Shown: positions 25,384 through 34,029, counted from the stretch's first letter. The stretch is 64,000 nt of DNA from JANXSF01 sp043745195 (GCA_043745195.1 JAYTTF010000095.1:1-64000); one strand, 5' to 3'. Made by a program: numbers and translations. The notes: a model not told the origin generated them from the sequence alone.

Positions 25384-26907
25384 CTATCGCTTGCCTAGTC
25401 GCTTCAGAACGCGATCTGCGGCCAAAACACCTCGATATTGAGCCTGTTCGAAAATGGAAATCCCACTTAAGTCAGAGTTTGCAAATTCGAGTCCGGTGCT
25501 GCCGGACGAGGCTCGGGCGCGGGATGGGTTGCTGAGGAATCCGGGCGTTGGGCGAACCATGGCGTGACCATTGCGAAACATGTCGATTCGGGAAACGCAT
25601 TGCCGAATGTTGGGATGGGCTCGTTCAAGGTCGTTGAGAATGTATTCTTTCCAGGTGCCCCAGTCAGTGGTGAGCAAACGTCGGCGAGCTGCGGGGGACG
25701 GCTCGCCGGACAAAGGCAGATAGTAGGTCCAAACGCTGCGGTTCACGTGTGATGCCAAGCTTTGGTGAGTGGCGACAACATATCCCAGCGATTGCGAAGC
25801 GTAAATTACGTTGTCCCAGGCAAGTTCGGCACCTTTCTCCTCAGGTAGGCGATCCAGGGTTAGGTTAGCGGTCAACCATGGGGAATACTCAAAACCGGTG
25901 AATTTATCTCCACTTTCGAGTAAGTAGGGAGTTAAAAACGAAGGTGCGGCAAAAACTAGAGCATCGGCATCATAGTTAGTTTTTGATGTTACTATTCGCC
26001 AGCCAGTACCTGCTTGCTGAATTACTCGGACCATTTCTCCTTTGCGAATCCTGTTACCGGCTTTGTTAATTAAGTGCCTTGCGATCCACCCGTTGCCTTC
26101 CGGCCAAGTTAGTGGACCTTTTTCATCATGTTCACGGGAGGCAAAATAATGAATTCCGGCCCATGCTGATGTTTCTGCTGCTGATGACCCATAGTCGTCG
26201 CGACAACTGTAATCGGCATACCAGTTCAGATAGGGTGAGGTGAATTGGTTTTGTTTTAGCCAGTCGCGGAAGTTTACTTGATCAAGGGGGCCTGGCTTTG
26301 CGGCCAACTCAAGAGGAACGGTGAACTGCCCTGATCCGCGGAACTCGGCAATGCGTTGTTCGAAAGCTTTGTATTGTAAGTGGTCCTGTTTGGTGGCGGC
26401 AATCTCTGGTTCCAAGCCTTCCTGCCAACGCCCGTGAAGAAACAAGCGTTCTTGAGGGGAATGGCATAGGTGGCGTTCGTCCCAATGGCCGTCGCGAAGC
26501 AAGCCGAGCTCCTCGAATAGCTCGCGGACATGCGTCGAAGATTTGTTAGGGACCGGGACGTAATGGGCGGCCCAAGGGTAGCGGCTGATTTCGTTTTCAC
26601 CCCAGCGGGCATTGCCTCCGGCTTCGGATTCCATTTCCAGCAGGACATAATCATGGAAGCCGCGCTTGTCAAATCGCCATGCAGCGGAAAGGCCGGCTAT
26701 CCCTCCGCCAACTATGACAACGGGAATCTTGAGCCGCTTTCCTGGAAAACCGATTGGCTTGCGATCTCGAATCAAGTGGCCTTGGTTTTGGGATTCAAAA
26801 ACGAAGCCGCCAGTAACTGGACGGTCACTTTTTTGACTTAGTCCCACTAAGGCGGCGGAAAGGAACTGACGCCTGTTACCTGGCAATGTCACGCCATTCG
26901 CGGTCAT
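25384..26907 (-). CDS. FAD-dependent amine oxidase-like protein in polyamine cluster
   Basis: 507 residues. Near residue 12 there is NRRQFLSAALVG, a Tat-like signal, and at about 62-75 VVIVGGGIAGLSAAWRF, the FAD-binding fold. Further matches to flavin amine oxidases are GGNARWG near 98, PWAAHYVPVP near 112, WTYYLPLSG near 395, and the closing FANSDLSGISIFEQAQYRGVLAADRVL, the FAD-proximal C-terminal motif. The gene starts inside the 3' end of the membrane spermidine synthase gene (32-base overlap), so translation is coupled. A role in oxidising a polyamine made by its neighbours is inferred from context, not proved by motif. Confidence 0.8.
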   Translation of the reverse strand: MTANGVTLPGNRRQFLSAALVGLSQKSDRPVTGGFVFESQNQGHLIRDRKPIGFPGKRLKIPVVIVGGGIAGLSAAWRFDKRGFHDYVLLEMESEAGGNARWGENEISRYPWAAHYVPVPNKSSTHVRELFEELGLLRDGHWDERHLCHSPQERLFLHGRWQEGLEPEIAATKQDHLQYKAFEQRIAEFRGSGQFTVPLELAAKPGPLDQVNFRDWLKQNQFTSPYLNWYADYSCRDDYGSSAAETSAWAGIHYFASREHDEKGPLTWPEGNGWIARHLINKAGNRIRKGEMVRVIQQAGTGWRIVTSKTNYDADALVFAAPSFLTPYLLESGDKFTGFEYSPWLTANLTLDRLPEEKGAELAWDNVIYASQSLGYVVATHQSLASHVNRSVWTYYLPLSGEPSPAARRRLLTTDWGTWKEYILNDLERAHPNIRQCVSRIDMFRNGHAMVRPTPGFLSNPSRARASSGSTGLEFANSDLSGISIFEQAQYRGVLAADRVLKRLGKR

Positions 26908-28375
26908 AAGTCCTCACCAGCACTTGGTCATTTAATTTGTTGGCTTCGACGGGCACCGGTTTCATGTCTTCGGGGAATTGAAACATTACGGGCAAGCTTT
27001 TGGCATCCAGGAATCGTAGTCCCTTAGGTAGTGAATCCTCTGGATAATGGTATGCAGTGCGTCCCGCCAGCACAAAACCCCATTCGCCGAAGCTGGGGAC
27101 ATATAAGTGGTATGGCCAAATGTTGAAGCCAGATTGTTTAAGAGTTTCGGCAACCGTCCAAAAGCTGGAACGCGCGAACAAGGGGGAAGTGCTTTGTACG
27201 ACGCAGAGCCCATCGCGAGTGAGATGTTTTTCTACTAACCGGTAGAAGGCTGTTGTATATAACTTGCCGAGGGAAAAGTTAGTGGGATCAGGAAAATCGA
27301 TGACAACAAAGTCGTAGTAACCACGATCCTGTTCGAGCCAAGGGAACGCGTCGGCGTTGATCACTTTCACTTTGGGTGAGGAGAGGGATTGTGAATTCAA
27401 CCCCGATAGCACTGGATGCCTGGTGAATAAATCAGTCATCTGATCGTCCAGATCTACCAGCGTGATGGCCTGGATCTGTGGGTACTTCAAGATCTCACGC
27501 ACCGCGAGGCCGTCGCCACCGCCCAGGACCAATACATTGCGAGCCCCGCCTAGCGAAGCCAAACCAGGATGAACTAGCGCTTCGTGATATCGGTATTCGT
27601 CGCGAGAACTGAACTGCAAGTGTGAGCTTAGAAACAGCCGCAAATCATCTTTCCACTTGGTTAAAACAATTCGTTGATACTTAGTTGTTTTGGATAGAAT
27701 TACATCGTCGGCGTAGATTCCGTTGTCGGCAGCTTCGGTAATTCGGTCGGCGAAAACCATTCCGATTCCCAGAGTTACAATCACGGTTGCACAAGCGGCG
27801 CGAAGGGCCGCGAGGCGTCCCAATTGGGAGCGAAAGATGTAAGTGGACCACAATGCCACGCCGGCATTTACTAACCCAAAAAGCATTGCGGAGCGCACCA
27901 TGCCTAACTTTGGAACTAACACGATGGGGAATAGCAGAGATGCTCCGAGGGCACCCAGGTAATCAAAAGTCAGCACGTTGGAAACGAGATCATGAAACTG
28001 GAAGCGCTCTTTTAGGATGCGCATTAGTAAGGGGATTTCCAGTCCAACCAGAATGCCGATGATGGTTACAATGGCATAGAGCAGCAGCCGGAATCCCTCG
28101 GTGTAAGCGAATGCCATGAACAGAATAGCCGATGAAAAGCCACCTACCAAACCCACCATTAATTCAATAGTGATGAAACGTGCGACCAAGCCCTTGCCCA
28201 GAAATCGGCTAAGCCAACTGCCGATGCCCATGGCAAATAAGTAAGCACCAATTACTGTGGAAAATTGCAGAATGCTATCGCCGAGTAAGTAACTGGCAAG
28301 CGCACCGGCAATCAATTCATAAATCAGCCCGCAGGCCGAAATCAGGAAAACGGAAATGAATAGAACGACTGCCAA
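26876..28375 (-). CDS. Membrane-anchored spermidine synthase-like aminopropyltransferase
   Basis: 499 residues from a TTG at 28375; AGGA lies 7 bases before it within the DUF350 stop region. The N-terminal half has about six or seven hydrophobic helices (1-215). The C-terminal half is a spermidine synthase domain: TKYQRIVLTK near 231, LQFSSRDEYRYHEALVHPGL near 255, VLVLGGGDGLAVREILKY near 286 (SAM site), VDLDDQMTDL near 311, INADAFPWL near 340 and DFVVIDFPDPTNFSLGKLYT near 355 with the catalytic Asp in the D-x-x-DP region. It transfers aminopropyl from decarboxylated SAM to a diamine. The SAM decarboxylase lies in the same operon. Confidence 0.88.
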   Translation of the reverse strand: MAVVLFISVFLISACGLIYELIAGALASYLLGDSILQFSTVIGAYLFAMGIGSWLSRFLGKGLVARFITIELMVGLVGGFSSAILFMAFAYTEGFRLLLYAIVTIIGILVGLEIPLLMRILKERFQFHDLVSNVLTFDYLGALGASLLFPIVLVPKLGMVRSAMLFGLVNAGVALWSTYIFRSQLGRLAALRAACATVIVTLGIGMVFADRITEAADNGIYADDVILSKTTKYQRIVLTKWKDDLRLFLSSHLQFSSRDEYRYHEALVHPGLASLGGARNVLVLGGGDGLAVREILKYPQIQAITLVDLDDQMTDLFTRHPVLSGLNSQSLSSPKVKVINADAFPWLEQDRGYYDFVVIDFPDPTNFSLGKLYTTAFYRLVEKHLTRDGLCVVQSTSPLFARSSFWTVAETLKQSGFNIWPYHLYVPSFGEWGFVLAGRTAYHYPEDSLPKGLRFLDAKSLPVMFQFPEDMKPVPVEANKLNDQVLVRTYDREWRDIAR

Positions 28376-28384
28376 CGAAGGGTC

Positions 28385-28594
28385 CTAATGAACAGCAGCA
28401 GCGATAATAACGCCAATGCCAACGGACATCAACCCCACTAAAATTGCCAGTGCCACGTTTTGTTTCTCAACAATCTCCTGCCACAAATGGTAGGGGGTGA
28501 TTTTGTCCATCACAAAGAAACTGCCTACAAAAATCACTACACCCAATAAGGCGTAGACCATCGCATTGATTAAATACTCCGGATTGAAGTTCAT
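28385..28594 (-). CDS. DUF350 small membrane protein (YjfL-like)
   Basis: 69 residues from the ATG at 28594; a longer reading to 28648 overlaps the upstream small gene and gains nothing recognisable. Two hydrophobic helices (about 10-28 and 47-67) are linked by KITPYHLWQEIVEKQNVALAIL. The pattern of an INAMVYALLGVVIF helix followed by a charged segment ending in QNVALAI is DUF350, the family of E. coli YjfL. Full family members have one to three such units, so this is a single-unit version. It lies 1 base after the 61-residue peptide gene. Function is unknown. Confidence 0.8.
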   Translation of the reverse strand: MNFNPEYLINAMVYALLGVVIFVGSFFVMDKITPYHLWQEIVEKQNVALAILVGLMSVGIGVIIAAAVH

Positions 28595-28595
28595 C

Positions 28596-28781
28596 TTATT
28601 TCCCTCCTGTATAGCGCGGCGAGTAGTAATAGTGCGGCCTGTAAGCACCTGGGTTATTGCGCATGGTTTTGGGCACGTCTTTCACTTCCTCATACCGGTC
28701 GAGACTGAAACCTTTGTAGGAGAGCACGCTCCAGGCACCCGCCAGTAATACACTATACGCAATGTAATAAGGACTAGTCAT
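28596..28781 (-). CDS. 61-residue single-pass membrane peptide, unrecognised
   Basis: 61 residues. The first 22 (MTSPYYIAYSVLLAGAWSVL) form one membrane helix; the rest is a charged tail with SLDRYEEVKDVPKTMRNNPGAYRPHYYYSPRYTGGK cut to its features: an acidic-basic segment and a Tyr/Pro-rich end. I do not recognise a family. The reality of the gene is supported by its ATG overlapping the upstream DUF4178 stop by 1 base (TAATG), and by a 1-base gap to DUF350, leaving no room for noise. It probably works at the membrane with DUF350. Confidence 0.6.
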   Translation of the reverse strand: MTSPYYIAYSVLLAGAWSVLSYKGFSLDRYEEVKDVPKTMRNNPGAYRPHYYYSPRYTGGK

Positions 28782-30094
28782 TAGTCGTCACCTCCTGAAT
28801 CGGAACTTGGTTCCGGCGCGTAATCACTTTCCATCCAACGTTTGGATTCAAAGTTGGATTTTCGAATGCTGTACCAAATTGGCGGAATCAATAACAAGCA
28901 AAGTACCACGAAGAACAGGACCCATGAGATGCTGGAGCCTCGAGTGGTTTTGATGTTGTATCGGACTGGTCTGGGCAAAGTACCAGCAGCTGCATCTCTT
29001 TCTGAATCGATGCGGAAATAATAAGTGCCTTCTGGGATGCCAGACATTTTAACAGTGGAGGACTTGGATCCTTCGGTCCATTTTTCGCCTTCGTCAATTC
29101 CTGAATAATGGCTGAGTGTGCGAGCAAACTCCCATGCTCTGCCAGTTGTTTCATTGATTAAAGTTACTCCAAGGAACGCCTCTTCGTTGTCCACATCGGC
29201 TCGAAGATTCACATTGAGCATTCCGCTACCTGGCACATAAAACGTTTCTGTAACGAAGGCTTTTTCTTCCTGTTTGGCTGGATCGATGGTGAAAGTTTTG
29301 TCAAACACAACATTTGATCGGGTGGCTATGGATAGAAGAGTCGCGAGCACTAACATGGCCAACGCAACAACGGCAAACCACATCCAGGCTTTCGAGGGTT
29401 TGCCAAGGTAAGGGTTCGCCTGGTTCGCAAATGGAGTGCCGGAAGTTGCAGTTGGCAGGGGAAGGTTGAAGGCCTTTCCGATTTCGACGGCGGTACTATA
29501 CTGGGCAAGGCTCCAAGTAATTTCGCTTCCGTTTTTCTCGGAGGAAAGCATTAAAGGGGGAGCAATGAAATCGTCGGAATGGACCGTTTCGCCTTTGCGC
29601 ACTTCCCAGGGGAATTCACCAAAAACATAAGTGGTTTCGGCGTTGGCCGATTGAAAGTGCTTGAAGCGCTGGCCATTCCAAGTGACGCTACGCTTCCCCA
29701 TGCCTGAAGTTTCCTGGGGTAAAGCATGGATTGGAGTTACTACATTCCAATGATTCTGTGATTGAACCAGATACTTATAACCCTTGAATGGGTTAAAGAG
29801 AAGATACTCATTCCATGAGTAAGATACACCATCAACAAAGACTTGCCGTTCTTGAAAGCCAATGGCTTCGTAATCTACACCACTTATGGTTCCGCGCTTG
29901 CCTAAGGGGATAGCGGGAATCACGCGCTGTGCACCGGCGTAGTTTGCCAGTATGGCCAAGTTAGGATCGCGCGCGTCTAGCACACGTAGGCAGGCTGGGC
30001 AAACTACGCTGATAGCTCGGCCCAAACTGCGAATTTCAAGGGCATTGCCGCAACCGGGGCAATTGAGGCCCTTTGCTCTTGGGACAATGGTCAT
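28781..30094 (-). CDS. DUF4178 protein with zinc ribbon and two membrane segments
   Basis: 437 residues. A zinc ribbon lies at the N-terminus (CPGCG near 13 and CPAC near 32). A DUF4178 domain follows (RGTISGVDYEAIGFQERQVFVDGVSYSWNEYLLFNPFKGYKYL in part, near 70-110, with the typical W-E-Y-LLF core), then a second partial repeat, a membrane helix near 238-260, a luminal or periplasmic beta domain and a last membrane helix near 395-415. The tail is Ser/Glu/Asp rich. It overlaps the other DUF4178 gene by 4 bases. DUF4178 proteins are commonly found with SPFH, PspA and polyamine genes; no enzymatic role is known. Confidence 0.82.
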   Translation of the reverse strand: MTIVPRAKGLNCPGCGNALEIRSLGRAISVVCPACLRVLDARDPNLAILANYAGAQRVIPAIPLGKRGTISGVDYEAIGFQERQVFVDGVSYSWNEYLLFNPFKGYKYLVQSQNHWNVVTPIHALPQETSGMGKRSVTWNGQRFKHFQSANAETTYVFGEFPWEVRKGETVHSDDFIAPPLMLSSEKNGSEITWSLAQYSTAVEIGKAFNLPLPTATSGTPFANQANPYLGKPSKAWMWFAVVALAMLVLATLLSIATRSNVVFDKTFTIDPAKQEEKAFVTETFYVPGSGMLNVNLRADVDNEEAFLGVTLINETTGRAWEFARTLSHYSGIDEGEKWTEGSKSSTVKMSGIPEGTYYFRIDSERDAAAGTLPRPVRYNIKTTRGSSISWVLFFVVLCLLLIPPIWYSIRKSNFESKRWMESDYAPEPSSDSGGDD

Positions 30095-30729
30095 CGCAGC
30101 CAGCCTTCAAATTCGCGCAGGCCGGTCATCTTCAGGGAATCGAAATCTACATACTCGCCGAGAAAGACAAGTGGCGGGTCCTCGGAATAGTCAAGAGTGG
30201 CGAACTTGCCATCTTCAGAACTGAGGTCCAAGTAGGACATGACGCCTTTGTCCCAATATTCAAAGGGTAAGTCGCCTTCCACGCCGACATACGTTGCTTC
30301 ATTCAAGGAAGTTACAAAGTAGTCAGTGCCTTCCATGGATTTGAAAACCTGGCCAACCTTGACGTTTGCGGCAGGAGGCCACTTTACGGTGTTGGGCCAT
30401 TGGCGCGAAATAGCGTATTCCAGTTGCGCATCACTCAGCCAGGCGCTCTTGCCGCCAAGAATGATGTGCCATTCGTTCCAACCGCCAAGATCGTACTCAT
30501 AGATAATGCGCCCCACCACTTCAAAGGCTTGCCCGTTGAAGGAACCGCGCACGCCCAATTGGATTGGCGAAGCATCCAGCGGCCATTCCCCAGTTACTCC
30601 GACGCGAGTTAGATCTTTATCCTGACGGACAAGAATCGACTTACAGAATCCACAAGTGGTTTGGATGGCAGCCTGGTAACGGAAGGCAATCTCGGCGCCG
30701 CAATTGGGGCAAGAAGTTTTTAGTTCCAT
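30091..30729 (-). CDS. Second DUF4178 protein with zinc ribbon
   Basis: 212 residues, soluble. The N-terminal zinc ribbon is CPNCGAEI near 8 and CGFCKSILV near 32. A single DUF4178 domain follows (GVRGSFNGQAFEVVGRIIYEYDLGGWNEWHIIL in part, near 55-90; GTDYFVTSLNEATYVGVEGDLPF near 135; YLDLSSEDGKFATLDYSEDPPLVFLGEYV at the C-terminus). It starts inside the AdoMetDC 3' end (10-base overlap) and ends inside the larger DUF4178 gene (4 bases). The presence of two paralogues, one membrane-bound and one soluble, suggests that they pair. Confidence 0.82.
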   Translation of the reverse strand: MELKTSCPNCGAEIAFRYQAAIQTTCGFCKSILVRQDKDLTRVGVTGEWPLDASPIQLGVRGSFNGQAFEVVGRIIYEYDLGGWNEWHIILGGKSAWLSDAQLEYAISRQWPNTVKWPPAANVKVGQVFKSMEGTDYFVTSLNEATYVGVEGDLPFEYWDKGVMSYLDLSSEDGKFATLDYSEDPPLVFLGEYVDFDSLKMTGLREFEGWLR

Positions 30730-31082
30730 GGTTGACCGTAGGACCGTTCCAGCTTGCGGACCCTTACCTCTGTTGCTCCAAAGGCCAGTTTCAGGCAGGT
30801 CGCAAAATCGAAGTCATCGCGGCTGCGGCAGCAAAACACATTTAGACAAAGGGACCTGTATTCAGGAAACGTATGACAAGCCAAGTGCGATTCGGCCAAT
30901 AAGCAAAGGCCTGTGATGCCTCCTGCTCCAGGGAATTGATGCCATACAGCCGGTTCCACGGCATGCAATAACATGCCGTCAATCAGGCTTTGAAAAAGAT
31001 CGCGCAATAAGGATGGATTGCGCAGAGCTGCTTCATCGCAGCCCTGCGCTTCTACTACCCATTCGCAGCCGGAAGGGTTCAT
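30720..31082 (-). CDS. speH: S-adenosylmethionine decarboxylase proenzyme (SpeH-like)
   Basis: 120 residues, the length of the prokaryotic class 1B enzyme. The key segment LLAESHLACHTFPEYRSLCLNVFCC holds the self-cleavage Ser in ESH (giving the pyruvoyl group), the processing His in CHTFPE and the active-site Cys in FCC. Family members usually read ESHLTIHTWPE and FTCG, so this copy is slightly divergent but keeps the catalytic set. It makes decarboxylated SAM, the aminopropyl donor for the spermidine synthase in the same operon. It follows the SPFH gene after 12 bases. Confidence 0.85.
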   Translation of the reverse strand: MNPSGCEWVVEAQGCDEAALRNPSLLRDLFQSLIDGMLLHAVEPAVWHQFPGAGGITGLCLLAESHLACHTFPEYRSLCLNVFCCRSRDDFDFATCLKLAFGATEVRVRKLERSYGQPWN

Positions 31083-31094
31083 TGGATTATTAAA

Positions 31095-32132
31095 CTACTC
31101 TTGCTTCGATCCGCATTCAGTGCAGAACTTTGCGGCGCGCGGGATCTTGTTGCCGCAGTTCATACAAAACTTAGTTTCGCCTGCCGGAGCAGAGGTTGCA
31201 GGAGCAACGGGAATTACTGGTGGAATAGCTCCGGTTGCCGGCACCGCACCTGCCTGCGCTGCTGGATTCATTGCGCCGCCAAGAGCACCTGCGAGCTGTT
31301 GTCCGAATAAAAGCCCCGCGCCCAAGCCCATGCCTGTGCCCACGGCTCCACTACCTTCATTGGCAGCGGCGATGGGAATGGATTGCGCAACCTGATACTG
31401 CGTGTACCGGCCCATGTCGCCAAGCATGTTCATGCTGATGCGTTCGTCCAGCTTCTTTTGCAGTTCTTCAGGAAGCGAGAATTCGCGGACCAGGAAGGTA
31501 TCCAGTTGCAAGCCGAATTCATCGAAGGCAGGCTGTAAGCCGGCAAGAATTTTGGCGCCAAGCTCCACCTGGTTCGAGATCAAATCCAGAAACGGGATAC
31601 CGCTTTGCGCGATGGCGTCACCCATTTGTCCAATCACTGTGGAGCGAAGCTGTTCCTCAACATCACCGACTCGTACTAGTTCGCGAGTGCCGGAAATCTT
31701 TTGGTGAAATTGTTGAGGGTTGACGATGTGCCAGGAATAAACGCCGTTGCCGCGAACACGAATCGCGCCAAATTCTTTGTCGCGAATGGTCAGTGGATTC
31801 TGCGTACCCCATTTCTGATTGATGTTTTGATGTGTATTGAAGAAGTAAACGTCGCTTTTGAAAGGCGATTCAAACATTTTGTCCCAATTCATCAAATTGG
31901 TCAAAATCGGCAGGTTCTGCGTGTTCAGAGTGTACAAGCCCGGACCAAATACATCAGTTGCACGGCCTTCGTTGACGAACAGTGCTGCTTGCGATTCGCG
32001 GACGGTCAACTTACCGCCGTTCTGAATCTCCATGTCTTGCATGGGATAGCGGTAGGAAAGGATACCTTCCTCAGGTTCCGTCCACTGGATTACATCTATA
32101 AATTGTTTGGATAGAAAAGTTCGAATCCCCAT
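31095..32132 (-). CDS. SPFH/Band 7 protein with C-terminal zinc ribbon (YdjI-like)
   Basis: 345 residues. It begins MGIRTFLSKQFIDVIQWTEPEEGILSYRYPM, the conserved start of the YdjI/virion-core-like SPFH family. The SPFH domain continues through ESQAALFVNEGRATDVFGPGLYTL, FKSDVYFFNTHQNINQKWGTQNP and VRGNGVYSWHI. A Gly/Ala/Pro-rich linker follows, and the last 25 residues are a double CxxC zinc ribbon (FCMNCGNKI, FCTECGSK). SPFH proteins form membrane-bound rings. It is the first gene of the cluster; AAAGGAG lies 13 bases before the ATG. The upstream 257-base gap to the divergent DUF2934 gene should hold both promoters. Confidence 0.88.
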   Translation of the reverse strand: MGIRTFLSKQFIDVIQWTEPEEGILSYRYPMQDMEIQNGGKLTVRESQAALFVNEGRATDVFGPGLYTLNTQNLPILTNLMNWDKMFESPFKSDVYFFNTHQNINQKWGTQNPLTIRDKEFGAIRVRGNGVYSWHIVNPQQFHQKISGTRELVRVGDVEEQLRSTVIGQMGDAIAQSGIPFLDLISNQVELGAKILAGLQPAFDEFGLQLDTFLVREFSLPEELQKKLDERISMNMLGDMGRYTQYQVAQSIPIAAANEGSGAVGTGMGLGAGLLFGQQLAGALGGAMNPAAQAGAVPATGAIPPVIPVAPATSAPAGETKFCMNCGNKIPRAAKFCTECGSKQE

Positions 32133-32389
32133 ATGGTTCCGTAGGCTCCTTTACACATACTTCTGTCAGAAACTATTACGTTATCAGAGTTTCGATTGTT
32201 CCGTGAATCGTTTGGGACACGCAACTTGGGTGTTTGGCCGGTTGTTAGAAGAAGGACTCTTCATATAAAATTGCGCAAATTCCCCCTCAAATGTGCAGGA
32301 AATGTGCTATTCTATTTAAGTATCACGAACCGCCCAGCCAACCCTGTCGTGAGTGGGCATTGACAGCAGCGAATTGTGAGAACCAAATA

Positions 32390-32752
32390 ATGACACCTAA
32401 GAAAGCAAAAGCCATAGCTGTATCCCCCAACCCAAGCACGAGCCCGGAAGTCAAACCACGTACTCGCGCTAAATCAGCAACCATAAACAAACAGACCCCT
32501 TCTCCGATTGTCGAGCTTGCCGCCAAGCCCGCAGTCAAACGTCACGTTAGCGCATCCGCCCGTAAGTCAAAAGCGGTGGTGGTGGAATCTACTCCAGCAC
32601 CCGAATTGAAGCTGAATTCTGCCACTACAACCGATGAAGTTGCCTTGCGCGCTTATCATATTTGGATGGAACGCGGCTGTTCTGAAGGTACCTCAACCGA
32701 AGATTGGCTTACTGCGGAGACCGAACTCCGCTCAATGTCTGCCACTGCTTAG
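32390..32752 (+). CDS. DUF2934 domain protein with basic N-terminus
   Basis: 120 residues from the ATG at 32390; a longer reading to 32291 adds a Cys-rich stretch without support. The N-terminal 75 residues are Lys/Pro/Ser/Ala rich and likely disordered, similar to nucleic-acid-binding tails. The C-terminal 40 hold DUF2934: EVALRAYHIWMERGCSEGTSTEDWLTAETEL, with the AY-IW-R-G-DW-AE pattern. The family is common in Acidobacteria and Proteobacteria and has no known role. It is divergent from the SPFH operon, and the next gene, Yip1, lies 109 bases away. Confidence 0.8.
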   Translation: MTPKKAKAIAVSPNPSTSPEVKPRTRAKSATINKQTPSPIVELAAKPAVKRHVSASARKSKAVVVESTPAPELKLNSATTTDEVALRAYHIWMERGCSEGTSTEDWLTAETELRSMSATA

Positions 32753-32861
32753 TAAGTGACTAAGTGGACTGGCATCGGTCAGGCCACTTAGCCTTTTAGG
32801 CTTCCTGCACCCCCTTGCTGCGAACCTGGCATTCGTGAGACACTTCCGCGAAGGTGCATGA

Positions 32862-33536
32862 ATGAATCCTTTGCTTGCGATAGTCAACATTTTTATCGAC
32901 CCTGCTGAAGCCGTCAAGAACATGGAGGGCCGTTTTGCATGGGTCTGGCCAATGTTGCTTGCCAGTATTGTGGGCATTGGTGCCACTTTCGTAACCATGC
33001 CGATGATCCTGCAAGTGATGCGGACTAATCCGCCTGCCAACATTCCAGCGGAGCAGATGGAAAAAGTATTGGAATCCACAGCCATGATGAGCAAGGCCAG
33101 TTTGGTGACAACTCCATTGATAATGGCCATAATAACCGCACTTACTGCGTTGGTACTTTTTGCTGCCTGCTCGGTGTTGGACGTTAAAACCAGTTTCCAG
33201 CGACTCTTTACCTTTTGTGCGCACGCAGGGCTGATTATGTCCGTCGCTCAAATTGCTGGTGCCATTGTTCTGAAGATGAAAGGGGAGATCAGTTCGATGA
33301 AGGAATTGCAGCCCAGCTTTGGTCCTGATATGTTTTTGAGCGAAGATGCCAGCGGAGTGCTGGTTGGCATTTTCCGCTTCTTTAGTCTGTTCAATATTTG
33401 GTATTTTCTGGTGCTGGTGTTCGGCCTTGCTGCCTTATTAAGGGTAGGGAAGGGGAAGGCATTGGGAGTTGCGACGCCGATCATATTCCTGTTCTTCGTT
33501 TTTACGGTTGTCTCCGGCCTGTTCTCAAACCGGTAA
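32862..33536 (+). CDS. Yip1 domain membrane protein
   Basis: 224 residues with five hydrophobic helices (about 27-50, 85-115, 125-145, 165-190 and 195-220). The start MNPLLAIVNIFIDPAEAVKNM resembles bacterial Yip1-family proteins, which begin with a helix containing an FxxPxxA-type motif before the first membrane helix. The overall pattern is DPAEAVKNM, a tryptophan-rich entry to helix 1 and a long Met-rich segment between helices 1 and 2. Function in bacteria is unknown. It precedes the RidA gene by 12 bases, so they share a transcript. Confidence 0.7.
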   Translation: MNPLLAIVNIFIDPAEAVKNMEGRFAWVWPMLLASIVGIGATFVTMPMILQVMRTNPPANIPAEQMEKVLESTAMMSKASLVTTPLIMAIITALTALVLFAACSVLDVKTSFQRLFTFCAHAGLIMSVAQIAGAIVLKMKGEISSMKELQPSFGPDMFLSEDASGVLVGIFRFFSLFNIWYFLVLVFGLAALLRVGKGKALGVATPIIFLFFVFTVVSGLFSNR

Positions 33537-33548
33537 AATAAAAAGCGA

Positions 33549-33989
33549 ATGAGCCCACAACAAAAAGCGGAAAGCCTCGGCATTTCCTTCGACAAAGCCA
33601 CACCCGGCTACCTGAACCTTTGTATCCGTAGCGGTAATCAATTGCTGACTTCGGGCCACGTGAGTACCGTTAAAGGGAAACTCGGCGATGGCATGACTAC
33701 CGAGCAAGGCTACGAGGCTGCGCGCGATTGTGCCACCAAGATACTACAGTCCGTTTGGAATGCCCATGGCACGCTGGATGGCTTGCGAGTCCTTCGTTTG
33801 CTTGGCTGCGTCAATTCCACGCCTGATTTTATCGAACAGCATTTGGTGATTAACGGTGCATCCGACCTGCTTCACGAAATCTTCGGAAAACAGGGAGACG
33901 GCTTTCACGCCCGCAGCGCGCTGGGTTACGTTTCCCTGCCAACAGGGGCAGCGGTGGAAGTGGAAGCAATCTTCGAAATCAAGGTATGA
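33549..33989 (+). CDS. RidA family (YjgF/UK114) protein
   Basis: 146 residues, cytosolic. The fold is recognised by NLCIRSGNQLLTSGHVSTVKGKLGDGMTTEQGYEAARDCATKILQSV in part, near 22-70, followed by RVLRLLGCVNSTPDF near 80, NGASDLLHEIFGKQG near 105 and the closing HARSALGYVSLPTGAAVEVEAIFEI with the conserved Arg and the Glu near the end. RidA proteins hydrolyse reactive enamine/imine intermediates formed by PLP enzymes. This is the roughly 150-residue subgroup, not the 128-residue archetype, so deaminase activity is not assured. A decayed LOG gene follows. Confidence 0.88.
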   Translation: MSPQQKAESLGISFDKATPGYLNLCIRSGNQLLTSGHVSTVKGKLGDGMTTEQGYEAARDCATKILQSVWNAHGTLDGLRVLRLLGCVNSTPDFIEQHLVINGASDLLHEIFGKQGDGFHARSALGYVSLPTGAAVEVEAIFEIKV

Positions 33990-34029
33990 AAGTGGCGGCT
34001 ATGAAGCGGCCTTTGCGCTAATAACGGGC

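Noticed and set aside
30720..31082. Reading the short cluster gene as a random ORF rather than AdoMetDC
   Set aside because: The ESH, CHTFPE and FCC segment carries the processing and catalytic residues of the SpeH family in order.
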